Shown: piece by piece, positions 24,054-35,224 of the stretch
Numbering within the stretch: position 1 is the first letter of the stretch
Layout of the letters: each line of letters opens with the position of its first letter
From: Mortierella sp. BCC40632
Taxonomy: Eukaryota > Mortierellomycota > Mortierellomycetes > Mortierellales > Mortierellaceae
Assembly (NCBI GenBank): GCA_011634665.1
Contig: WAEK01000011.1
Coordinates: 699,001-763,000 of the forward strand
Reading direction: 5' to 3'
DNA: 64,000 nucleotides
The notes under the pieces: model-generated
The model's input: the letters and a program-made list of their open reading frames with translations, nothing else
What the model was told of the DNA's origin: nothing
Database searches by the model: none
Program-made: the position numbers and the translations under genes

Positions 24054-26483
24054 CTACAAGACCTGATGAGTAGTGAACTCTGTGTTTTTTTTTTTTTTTT
24101 TTTTAATTGCTTTATACAGAAGAAAGAAGCTGCCTTTTTTTTATTGGACAAGGGTGAGATGGGCCTTTATAAGACCTTAAATACGCCGAACTTAACTACA
24201 TTCAATAGTCGATGTTTGAGGAAGCTGACAGCACCTAAAGTGGTGCTCAGAGATGACACTCGCCTCCGTTAGGTCATTTTTGCTGTAGATTCGACAGATT
24301 GTGGAGAAATATGAACCACAGAGGTCCACGAAAAAGCAGGGTGGTATAACATTCAGATGCAACTAGACCGTATGGCTGGCTTCATATCCCTGCTTCCGGA
24401 CAACAACCATAGGTAAGGGATGCCCGTTAGGGCAGTGAAAGAGGCACAGAGTGAAGTGAAGTTACCTTTTAGACTTTGGAGATAGCTCAAATTAGTTGGT
24501 CGGTGAGGTCTATCTTATTCTTCCGACTTCTCATGTTGATTCCGGCGGCAGCATTCAACACTGGACCGACAGGAAGAAAGACTATCATCAAACAAATTGC
24601 TTCTTGAAAATGATTGTGTTTGTCAGTAACGGTATTTCCAAAGTAGTTAAATATACACCAAAAGCAAAGACTCGAGCTCAGTTAGAGAAAGGAAAAAGAA
24701 AGTCAATCGGGTGCTGGGGCCCTTGATTGGAGAAAGGTCCATGCTAACTCGGCCTTCGCTCAAATCAAAACCACTGGCCAAAACTTCAATTGAAGGATCT
24801 ACACTCACATCTTCTGAACTGATCCTCTGCGAGGTGTGGGTCTTTTCTCCTATATCTCTCAGACTTTTCTTCTATGTATCTTTTACATGCTGTCTGTCAC
24901 TTTACATCTAGACCTTGCTTCTGCCAGTCGTCATTTCCTTACACATTCTAGATTGCTCACATCAAACTTGAGCCTTGCCTCATCCCTCTGTGAATATGCC
25001 ATGTAATAAAGAGAGGACAAAAGTATAGAAAAGAGACTTGGACAGTGACAACCACTCACCATGAGAAGCTCGCCACACAACACTATAGCAAAAGCAGTGG
25101 TGGGCTTGATGTCAGATACATTCTCACACCTGGCAGCCGGAGACTTCTTGAAGCGCGAGTCGAATGCCTAAAGCTACCTCGCTCTTTTTTTTTTTTTTTT
25201 TTTTTTTTACCCTGTACCCACTCGAGATACCCAGCCGGCCCAAATAGGTATGTAATGATCGTACCGTCATGGTGAAAAGCAAGAAATGTGAACAGGCGCT
25301 TAAAGTGTTTGTATGAGCTGTTGGTTGGATTGAAGAAGTAGAGGTAAAGATGAATGATGGGCGATGACATGGATCCACCGAGTGTTCATTAGGACTTTTT
25401 ATGAGATGAACAATCAGAGAGAGGAGAGATGGCCAGGCAGGAGGGTACCTTCATAGTTAGAGAGGATTAGTGGCGCTCTTACGACTCATAGTTGACTATT
25501 CAAAGGCATAAGTGCCAAAGAGTGTGATACAAACGAAAGATTGGGTGAAGCTTCACTTCCTTGGCCAGAAAAACAAAAGGTGCCTTGTAGATGAGGACTA
25601 CCATACTAGTTCTCAATACTACTCCCATACTCAAATACAAGCCCATCTTTGCTCCAGTACCAGCATTCATTCAGTATCACCATTCAACTTCTCTACTACC
25701 ATCAAGGGTGGCGTTGCTATATACTTTTCTGTAGCTTTATCCAAGGATGGGGTTGGTTATTGGTGGAATAGGTTATCATCGATAAGGCACGAGACGACAG
25801 GTACCGGTTGGAGTCTGTCATGAGACACTGTTGGAATGGATGATTCTGTCCAGCTGTTGAGCCTTTCCTGGTTTTGCTCACTTTTCTACTTTCTTCATGC
25901 CTACAGAGCTAGTATCCTAGAGCGGGTAGCCAAACATTGATCAGCCAATCCAGGGAGCCAGCAAGCAACGTGAGAAGCTTCATGTTCCAACAGCCATATG
26001 CTACTCCACAATTAAAAAAAAAAAAAAAAAAAAAAAGCTTTGGATGCTACTTGAAGGTCGCGTTTTTTTTTCAGGTGGGTGAGTGTATCTAGACTGGTGT
26101 CAATCTAGCGAGAGCAAACCCAACTGCTGGATTTATTACCTTTTGATGAGAACCCTCTTCCCCTCTCCTTTTTTTTTTTTTTTTTTTTTACCTCTGATGG
26201 AAGACCTCAGCGGTGGCCTAGGAGAGTGGTGGTGGCAAAGTCTAAAAAAAAAAAGACTTTGGGTGGCTTTAGCATCGCCTACCGTTTCACCACGTTACTT
26301 TGACCAAATGCGAATCCCTTCACCTCACTTGACTCATCCCATCTCCAAAAAGGACTCCAGAAAGTCGTTTGGCGAACATCCAGGAACAATCCCTCTTCTT
26401 ACATTGACAGGAACGCAGGTCAACTCGACACACTCGATTTGGTTCAGCTCTTTTGCGTCATTTTCTTATAAAAATAAATAAAA
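24054..26483. other. 2.4 kb without a recognisable gene
   Basis: Open stretches exist (25045-25275 and 25512-25823 plus, 25083-25370 minus) but show no family motif. T/A homopolymers at 24087-24104, 25184-25208, 26013-26035 and 26170-26189. The last 100 bases lead into the small gene at 26484 and end in an A-rich context before its ATG. Confidence 0.45.
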
Positions 26484-26963
26484 ATGTCTGAAGACATTGG
26501 CATTCAGGACAATCTACTGATCCTTCAACGCGCCGCTGACTCTTGTCAAGCAATAGACGATCTTCGGTATCGTCTTCGTCTTGTTCAAAAACGGCTCGTC
26601 CAAGCTCGGAAAACCCCTCAACAAACTTCTGTGAGTATTTTATTATTATTATTATTATTATTATTTTTTGGTCTCAAGTACAATACGGTTCTATATTCGA
26701 GTTGACCATGTTTTTCTGACCCTCGAAACCCCTCTCCTTCCTTCCTTCCTCCTATATTGGGATACTCAATAATTCCTTCATAGGGCAGAGAAGCCGAGTT
26801 GACAGATCTGCTCAACGAGGCCTATACGCTTCAATTCCAGATCTCATTGATCCTCAACGCTACAGAAGAACCGATCCCAGAGAGACAACGACGTACCAAA
26901 CACGAAAGCATACCAACAACGACGACCAAAGCTGATGGGTCCGCTCTGGTGATCTCTGCGTAA
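26484..26963 (+). CDS. Small coiled-coil protein, 108 residues, unknown function
   Basis: Two exons, 26484-26630 and 26784-26963, joined by a GT..AG intron in phase 0. The intron has a (TTA)n repeat. The protein is predicted helical: LLILQRAADSCQAIDDL, RYRLRLVQKRLVQARK, then AELTDLLNEAYTLQFQISL, with heptad-like spacing of Leu/Ile. A polar tail follows (ERQRRTKHES). Size and shape would suit a subunit of a larger helical complex, but I cannot assign one. The ATG lies in an A-rich context, as is usual for fungal starts. That it is a real gene is supported by exact frame continuity over the intron. Confidence 0.7.
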
Positions 26964-27368
26964 TGGGGTGCAAGCTAGACTGAAATGGGAAAAAGAACAA
27001 AATGAGTTCTGTTTGAAATGAAAATGTATATTATTTTTTTTTTTTTTTTTTTTTGTCGCTTGGCAATCCAAAGTCACAAGCTATTGTAATCGAATGATGG
27101 CAAACTAGGGAGGTGAAGTACTCATAGAGAAGCTCAATATGCCGAGAATTTAGTTGTTCAGGTTTAATCTTTGTTTTCTGGAGGGAAGAGCGAATGGTAG
27201 GTCAAAAAGGGCAAGGATAGGGGATATGAAAGAGTGTGATAAAATAGGGGAGAGAGAAAGAGCGTGTGTGAGTGTGTGAGTGTGTGAGTGTGTGAGTGTT
27301 TGGAATGGGTGGAATATGGATGCTATATTGATACAGTGACGAAAGGGATGTGGTCCTAGACACAATCT
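26964..27368. other. 3' flanks between two convergent genes, with GTGAGT repeat
   Basis: About 400 bases between the small coiled-coil gene (plus) and RAE1 (minus). Contains a T21-type run at about 27033-27053 and a (GTGTGA)-type microsatellite at 27264-27299. No gene seen. Confidence 0.6.
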
Positions 27369-29121
27369 TTAGCGCTTCCTGGGCTTCACGTCATATTCAA
27401 CCACAGAGTGGAGCATGATCTTGTTCTGGTTCTGCGTGTTGGCACCCGTGTGACCCTGCGGAACAAATTCGGAAATGAAAAAAAGGCGTCATTAGAAGAT
27501 CACTTCACCTATTCATGTCGAGTCTCTATTTTATAAAAATAACCTCTGACACAAGATAATCAAGGGCCTAACGAAGAGAGGTCCCGTCTAGCTTACCTGA
27601 TTCCAGTCGTAGCTCATGGCGTATGCAAAGATGGTTCCATTCCTGTTGAAGCATGTGGATGAAACGGGGACACCGACCTTGGGGAAGGTCTTGAGCTTTT
27701 GCCTCGAATCCTTATCCCAGAACGCGAATGAGCCGTCGGATCCTGCCGTCGAAAAAGTGCCGAAAACGGGGTGCCAGCTGATGCAGTTGACAGAATAAAC
27801 AGTCGCCTTGTCGCGTGCAGTCTGACCTCCTTCACGATGGCATTTGAAAGAAAAGTTCATCCTAGAAAATTAAAAAAGAAAAAAAAAATCAGCAAAATGA
27901 TTGTGAGTCTCAAATGATCAACTCACTCTAGAGAACTGGTCTCCGCAGAGACCAGAGAGGTAAGACGCGAATAGTGTACTTACGAGGCATCCTTGTCTTC
28001 AACATATTGCATAGCGACGCGTCCCTCAATGCTTCCAATACCATATCCAGATCCATTCGGGAAACAAGCAATCGTCCTTGTCTGCCACTTCAATGGACTC
28101 GTTATCGTCTTGAATGGCGTAGTAGGATTGTTGAGGTTGTAGATGTGGATATGTCTTTCTGCTGTTCCTGCGACAAGCAAAGGGAAAACGCTGTCCATCG
28201 TATAGAGACGTTCTGGCAGATTGATGGTCGAGATGGGTGCCTGTTGACGCGTGTCCCAGTATTTGATAGTCTTGTCCCAGGATCCAGTGGCCAGGATCGG
28301 GCTGGGTCCATCGACCCAGCGCACTTCCTTGATCGGTGCATCGTGCTGTGCAACCTGTGTCGACTGTCCTGTGGAGATGTCAAAGAGCTTTCCCATTTTG
28401 TCTGCGCCACCGGAGGCAAGCTTTGTTCCATCCTAATTATTCATCCACGGAGAGAAAAAATCCATGTGCGCGGTTAGCAAGGTGGCGAGGTAAAGAAAAT
28501 AGTAGGGCTCCCTCCTTTTTTTTTTTTTTTTTGTTTTTGTTGCATTTCTACTTGTTTATGCAGGGCTTGGAAGTTAAGCATAGCCGTTAAATGCTGCGCC
28601 TAACCCAAATTCAAGTTTGAGCCAAAAAAGAAACTTGCCTTGCTCCATGCACAGCACAATGCTGGGGCTCCATGAGAATACATGGTCTTTGCCACACTAG
28701 AACCGTTGTTTTGGATCTCATAGATACGAACCTATGAATGTATGAAAATGGGAGCGAGCTCTGGTTAATTACGTTCTCTCTCTCACTCACTCTCTCTCTG
28801 GATCGGAAGGGCGAGATACGGGAGGAAGGGGGGAGAGGGGATGATAAATCGAGAGTATCGTTACATTATTATCCCATGAGGATGCGGCGAGAAAATCGGC
28901 TTGAGGAGAAAACTGAATCTCCGAGATACCGTCTGTTGGAGGGTGTTGGACCTATGAGTATCGGCAAAAAAAGGAAAGGAAAGAAGTCCGTAAATGAATT
29001 CCCAAGCTGGTTGTCAGTCTTTCTGGCAAGAGTTCCATTGAGAATCAATAGAGAAATGGGATGAGCGAGTGAAGGTTTTGCACGAGGTGAGTACCTCCAT
29101 GTCCTGTGCTGGCTTGTTCAT
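27369..29121 (-). CDS. RAE1: RAE1/GLE2 mRNA export WD40 protein
   Basis: Nuclear-pore-associated WD40 beta-propeller that works with Nup98-type GLEBS motifs and in mRNA export. Minus-strand exons 29095-29121, 28865-28951, 28639-28731, 27984-28432, 27597-27861 and 27369-27455 give 335 residues in frame. Family hallmarks: [90 protein letters not shown]. Most Rae1 proteins are about 350-370 residues with an N-terminal Phe/Gly-Ser-rich piece. The start used (MNKPAQDME) is therefore possibly not the first coding exon; the frame stays open upstream of it for some codons. The third intron begins with GC (GCAAGT) rather than GT. Confidence in family is very high, in the N-terminus moderate. Confidence 0.92.
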
Positions 29122-30157
29122 GGTGAATCTCTTTTGTGTGATGGTTCTCCTGTCCGGGTTTAGTGCGACTGTAATGCCTTTGGCGGCAAATGAAAGGGTT
29201 GAATGCTCAAAGCAAAAAAAGTGCCACCACCAAATAAATACGGATCACAAGTGGCCCTTAAGCATCCATCCACGGGCACTGGAGCCTAAAAAATCATAAA
29301 ATGATCCAGTCCGTTGGGAAGCCCCCTCCCCCAGGCACCGACTCACTCTTTACACAGATTCCGTGTGCTACACTCTTAGTCTGTCGAGACCTATGGTTAT
29401 CAATTGCACGCGTATCAGCGTCTCCTCGTATGAGGGATTTGTTGCCATCCTTTCTAGGAGAGGAGTAGAGGAAGGACGAGGTCCAATAGAGCGAGCTAGT
29501 GACGAGACGCGCGGGTCCCGAGTAATAAGAGGGCTACAAGCCAATAAGCTTGTGTGGAGAAGGTAACGAACAATAAGCAAAGGGTCCGTTTCAACCACGT
29601 TTCATTGAGGGACCACCGTTTCGTCTCTGGGAACAATTCCATGCGTGTGTTATTTTCCATGCACTTTTTTAAAGGGATTCCAGCTCAAATACCCCTTGCC
29701 CTTGCAGGGCATGATCTGGCACTGGGGACTGCGAGGCGTTCAAGGGTGAATAAGTAATGTGGCCCTGTGCGAATGCAGCAATAGGAGGGTGAGGTGCCTG
29801 GGGGAGGGGACACAGTGTGACCAAAATGTCCTACAGCTTGAGCCGTGCCGTGGAGCGTAGGACATCTGAGCGAGGCGCGATGCATGTGTGTGCAACCATG
29901 GCCAAAACAAGAGACGACTGGCTGAACAAGAGCACTTGTTGAAGGAGGTGAGAAGTGAGTGAGTGTTGGAGATGCAGATGCAGTTGGCGATGATGAGGGC
30001 GGAGACAGGGCACATCAGACCCCGCGCTAGACGACAGAACAAGGCGGAGGAGAGCGAAGGAGAGAGAGAGAGAGAGAGTGAGAGAAATAGAAAGAAAAAA
30101 AAGAGTGGGGGTCGAGGGGGGAGGCAAAACCGTGGGGGTGATGGACTGGGTGGTCGC

Positions 30158-30215
<58 letters not shown>

Positions 30216-30878
30216 AAGAGAGAGAGGCAAAGACGGACCGAATAGACCAATGGGCGGTCAAAGGAAGAAGGGCGTCCGCCCGGGCCTGTCCGTCGCAGGG
30301 AAAGAAAAAGAGTAAGAGAAAGAAAGAAAAAAAAGTTAAAAGAAAAAAAAAAAAACAACCTCTTGGGATGGGCAAAACCGTCAATTATTATTATTTTTCA
30401 CTTTTACTCTCACTCTCACTCACTCTCACTCTAACTCTCGACTCTCGATTCTCTCCGCCCTTTGCAGATGTCCGATTCTCTCTGTTCTTTGCCTGGTCCT
30501 CTCTCTCTTTCTTCTTTTTTTTTTTTTTTTCCAGCACTTTCTCCTTCCCAGTTTCAAAGAACTTCCATCTCTCTCTGCTTCATCCACTTCATCCATCATC
30601 GTCTTTGTCTCTCTCACTCACTCTCTCACTCTCTCGCTCGTCCACTATCTTTCTTTTTCTCTCTTTCTTCTTCTTCACTCACTCTCTCACTCTCTCATAC
30701 ATACTTTCTTTCAGTTTCTTCCTCGCTCTCCTTCTCTTTCTCTCTCTCATTCATTCTCTCGCTCTCTCACCTCTCTTCTTTGCTCTCTCATTCATTCGCA
30801 CTTTCTCTCTTCATTCCTTCCAGCCAATATTAGACACACTCTTTCCCACTGTTCATAATCTCGCCTGGTGCATCAGGA
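29122..30878. promoter_or_regulatory. Divergent intergenic region between RAE1 and the MAPKK
   Basis: A 1.75 kb shared upstream region. Contains GA tracts (30061-30080, 30163-30211), A-rich patches (30302-30356) and, before the MAPKK start at 30879, a 400-base CT-rich tract (30400-30820) typical of pyrimidine-rich 5' regions here. The promoter role is inferred from divergent gene orientation only. Confidence 0.5.
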
Positions 30879-31394
30879 ATGATCCGCAGAAAACGCAACT
30901 TCAAGAACTTGGCCCTGGACGAGGCTGCGACCGAGAGCGCGCCCCTCGGTGGATCCGCGCACCAACACCTTGTCCCCATAGCCCGTGGTCAACCTGTCAC
31001 TACAGCCGCTGGTCCTGGGAATAGAAGCGAATCTTTGCCTGCTCTTGAGCTTGGGGTCGAGTTCAAGCTTGATCTCCGGAGTGAAGATCTTCAGACACTG
31101 GAGGAACTTGGCGCCGGTAACGGCGGTACTGTCAGTCGGGTCATCCATCTGCCCACAAAGTCCATCATGGCTCGCAAGGTACTGGTTATTATTTTTTTCA
31201 TCCAACACAAACAAACATGCTGCTGCTTCCCCCCTACTTTGCCCTGCCCAGCCCTTTTTTTTTTTTTTTTTCTCTTCCCACTTTTCTAAGGACACTACCA
31301 ACAACAGAACGAGCCGCGATCCAGGGGAAAGGGAGACCAAAGAAAAAAAAAAGAAAAAGAGGCGATTACCCACTACATGCGTCTGTGTGTATTG

Positions 31395-31454
<60 letters not shown>

Positions 31455-31995
31455 GTCGCAGTTGTCGTTGTGGTTGTGATATGTTCAATTGTCTGCGATG
31501 AACGCGGTTGGTCTCAGGACAATGGGACGAGAGCGGCAACAAGAGGCTCGGACAAGCTCTCAACCACTCTCCTACATTGGGGCCAATATTAATACCCGCC
31601 CTCCATTTCCGTCTGCACTCTTTCTCTCTCTCTCTCTGTCTTTATCTCTCTCTATCTTCCCAGCAGAAGCGGGGTAATGGAAAGGAGAGGAGGGGGTGGG
31701 AGGAGTGGAGTGAGATAGATATAGAGATTGAGCAAGAGAAAAAGAGAGAAAAAGAGAGAAAGAGAAAGAGAAAGAGAAAAGAAAAAAAAAAGTAGAGAAA
31801 ACCATGAAGGGAACTGAAAGTGGACAAGATAGTGAGGAGAAACAAAAAAGTGTGTGTGTATGTGTGTGTGTGAGAGAGAGAGAGAGACCCTTTCGTGTCT
31901 GTGTCAGCAACTGAATCCTTGGTGGAGATATGCACTCTATCTCTTCTTGCAGCCATGTCGGTGGTAATATGCTAACTGTCTTTCTCATCTCTCTT

Positions 31996-32036
<41 letters not shown>

Positions 32037-32639
32037 TCCTGCTACTTCCTTTCTCTTCCTCTCTCCTTCACCCCCCACCCCCTCTCCTCCTTTCTTCTGC
32101 TCTCGCTATTGTGTCGGTGAATTAGGTGATCCACATCGACGCACAACCAGCGGTCCGGAAGCAGATCTTACGCGAGCTCCAGATCATGCACGACTGCAAC
32201 CACCCCAACATCGTCTCTTTCTACGGCGCCTTTTTGCACGACAGCGAGATCTCTTATTGCATGGAATACATGGACGTTGGGTAAGACCTGTCAGGCCCAT
32301 TTGGATGTCGCTGGGTGCTTATGAGAGCAGCCAAGGGAACGCTTTAACTCGGGAGGTTTGACCAGGACAGGGACCAACAACCGATCTAAGCAAGGCTCCT
32401 TGGGTGCAATGCAGGATGCAGCAGCAGGAGAGAGAGAGAGAGAAAGAAAAAAAGAGAGGCATAGCACATGTATGAGCGAATGCGGTGCGGTGCCTGACTG
32501 AGCGAATGCGCCAGCTCTTTATTTATTTATTTCTTTAAGTGATGCGAACGGCGCCCATCAGTAGAGATATCAAAAGGGAGAGAGAGAGAGACGAGAGACG
32601 AGATGGAGAGAGAGAGATGAGAAGAGGGATAGAGGAGGA

Positions 32640-32692
<53 letters not shown>

Positions 32693-32979
32693 ACGACATC
32701 AACAACAGTTTGACGAATGGGCATGGACTTCCAGGGCGGGCAAAAAGCTCACTCGGCTGCTTGGAAAAGAGCATAAGAGTCCCTTCGATCACTCGGTGTT
32801 TTTGCTGTCCAAAAAAGAGACTGGAGTATATGAATGGATACGAGAGCAATATTAGGGGCGCGAAATACACACCCATTCTCCCAGGACAAACAGAGCCGAC
32901 TCGACTCGGCGCCTCTAACCTTTTATATAGCCGCAGATGGGATAATGGAGAAATGCGACTCGTCTAATGCTCTCTCTCC

Positions 32980-33029
<50 letters not shown>

Positions 33030-34274
33030 TCATACACATCTTTCATATCTGCCGTCATGTAGAGCACTAGATGGCATTTGCGCAAAGAACGGAGCGTTCC
33101 CCATGGATGTCATTGGACTCATCACAGTATCGGTGCTGAAAGGCCTCAGCTATCTCTATCATAACCACAAGATTGTCCACCGAGGTACCATCCAAACCAT
33201 TGAATACCGCCTTTTCCCTGTTTATGGTCATGTCGATACGTTCTCCTTTCCTTCCCTTTACGTCTCTTCAATTGGAGTTATTACTGACAACACCAAAACG
33301 GCATTTGATGACAATTGATCTTTAGACCTGAAGCCGTCGAACATCCTGATCAATTCGCAGGGCATGGTCAAGATTTGTGATTTCGGTGTCTCGGGACAGC
33401 TTGTCAACTCTATTGCCAACACATTTGTCGGAACCAGCAATTACATGTCGGTATGTATTCACCCTTTTCTGTACCATTATGTTTCATCCGTTCATATCCG
33501 CTGGGTCGAATGATCCATTGGCCATTGGATCAAGCGGAGGTGGTGAAAAAAAAAAAAAAAAAAAAAAAAAAAACGACAACGATGTACTGGATCATTGTAC
33601 CTTTCATTCTGACTTTTTTTATGGCACCCTGTTCCCCCCGCTCCCCTTTTTTTTTTTTTTTTTTTTTAGCCAGAGAGAATTCGAGGATGGAACTATGGTG
33701 TACAGTCGGATGTGTGGTCGCTAGGCATTACGCTGATGGAACTTGCTCTGGGACGGTTCCCTTTGGACGCAGAATGTAAATCGTTGACCATTCTCGAGCT
33801 ATTGCAACATATTGTGAACGAGCCTCTCCCAACCTTGCCACGAGGAGAATTCCCAGAAGACTTTTGCGACTTTGTTGACATTTGGTTTTTTTTTTTTTTT
33901 TTTAAAGAGCCATTCCTCTCTTAGTCCCCTCCCCCCATCTCTTGAATTTCTTTTCTTTTCTCTCTGAGTGTGGTGCGATTCGTCTCTAACCGTGCCGATT
34001 TTTTTTTTTTTTTTTTTTTTTTACATGACAATAGTTTGGCAAAGAATGTGGGAGTCTAGGGGCCATCTCCAGATATGCTGGCTGTAAGTGTTTTGTCTGA
34101 ACTCGAGAGCAAGCATATTTTTTTAGATGGAAGAAGACAAATGGGCAATTGAGTACTCACAAAAAGACTTTTTTTTTTTTTAATATCTCTATGATACAGA
34201 AACACCCCTACTACCGCCGTGCAGAGAAGGAAAAGGTTGATATGGAACACTGGGTTAGCCACCTACACAACTAG
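30879..34274 (+). CDS. MAP kinase kinase (STE7/Byr1/MEK type), with in-frame TAG near the C-terminus
   Basis: Dual-specificity MAPKK. Exons 30879-31178, 32126-32280, 33063-33184, 33326-33450, 33670-33884, 34035-34083 and 34200-34274 keep one frame throughout. Motifs: glycine loop as [20 protein letters not shown] with the catalytic Lys, [29 protein letters not shown] (S-x-A-x-T activation loop of MAPKKs), [28 protein letters not shown]. Exon 6 reads CLAKNVGV, then TAG at 34057-34059, then GPSPDMLA, which joins [12 protein letters not shown] in exon 7. The stop cuts kinase subdomain XI after 313 residues and drops 32. The stretch has one more codon than family members usually have between CLxKx and the P-S/T-P motif, and the extra bases fit over-long G runs (34050-34052, 34059-34062). 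It is either a real lesion or sequence error. Confidence 0.88.
32641..32692 (+). repeat. (GTGAGA)n microsatellite in MAPKK intron 2
   Basis: About 8.5 units of a perfect 6-nt repeat inside the intron 32281-33062. Translations through it (VRVRVR, SHSHSH) are artefacts of the repeat. Confidence 0.9.
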
Positions 34275-34739
34275 ATTTTTTTTTTTTTCCTTTTCTTTTT
34301 TATTTTTTATTTTTGAGAGAGAGAGAGAGAGAGAGCAAGCGAGAGAGAAAAAAAAAAGAGAGAGAAAGAGTATTGGAGATAAGTTTACTAGGCAACCAAA
34401 CAGTGCAGAGAGAAATGAACCACAACCCGCACCCACACCCACACAAAAAAAAAAAAATAGTCCGCTGTGCATATTTTATTTGTTTGCTTGGCTGCAGACT
34501 CGACACTGTCCTGGATGGGTCGAATCACATGGAAGAATGGTATTGTATGAGAGAGGGCCTCCACAGGGCGACTTTTATCAGAGAGAGAGAGAGAGGTCTG
34601 TCTCTCTCTTTCATCAATTTATCCGAATGTTTCTTGTTATTTATATCGTGCGTCGAGAGAGAGAGAGAGGAGAGAAAGGATGTGTGCATTTCTGTGCTGT
34701 ATGTTAGTGTTGTCCACAGCACAGGGAGTAGCAGTGTAT

Positions 34740-34788
<49 letters not shown>

Positions 34789-35224
34789 GGAGGGAGAAAA
34801 GCAAAAGAGGAATAGAAGAGCTAGAGCTTTGCTTTGGCTGACAGAGACGGTGGCACACAGGATGAGATAAAGTAAACCAGTGCCTAGGAGATGCGCAAGC
34901 TCAAAACCCAAAATGCGTTCAATGTCCTCTCTCTCTCTTTCTCTCACTCTCCTCCCTCTTGGTCAGGTCATTTGTTCCTTGACTCTTTTTAATCTCATTT
35001 TACTGGATCTGAGATTCGTGATCGAAAAAGGGTACCTCTCCTTCTTTCTCTCTCCAGTCCCCACGAAAAGGAAGATGGGTGCGATAATTGAATATAACTC
35101 CATTATTACCGAGGAACAAATACGTGGTATACAATTTTAATTATTTTTCTATCTTTCTCACACTCATACTCTCACTCACTCACTCACACGGACACACACG
35201 CACTCTTTTTTTTTTTTTTTTTTT
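34275..35224. other. Convergent 3' region with GA microsatellites
   Basis: Lies between the MAPKK (plus) and the arrestin-like gene (minus). Contains GA tracts at 34316-34337, 34582-34593, 34656-34670 and 34744-34789, and a CT/CA-rich patch at 35155-35205. No gene recognised; frames through it are low-complexity. Confidence 0.6.

Noticed and set aside
29740..31024. Long Ser/Leu- or Arg/Glu-rich frames in 29.7-31.0 kb
   Set aside because: They are translations of GA/CT microsatellites and CT-rich upstream DNA with no motif and overlapping on both strands.
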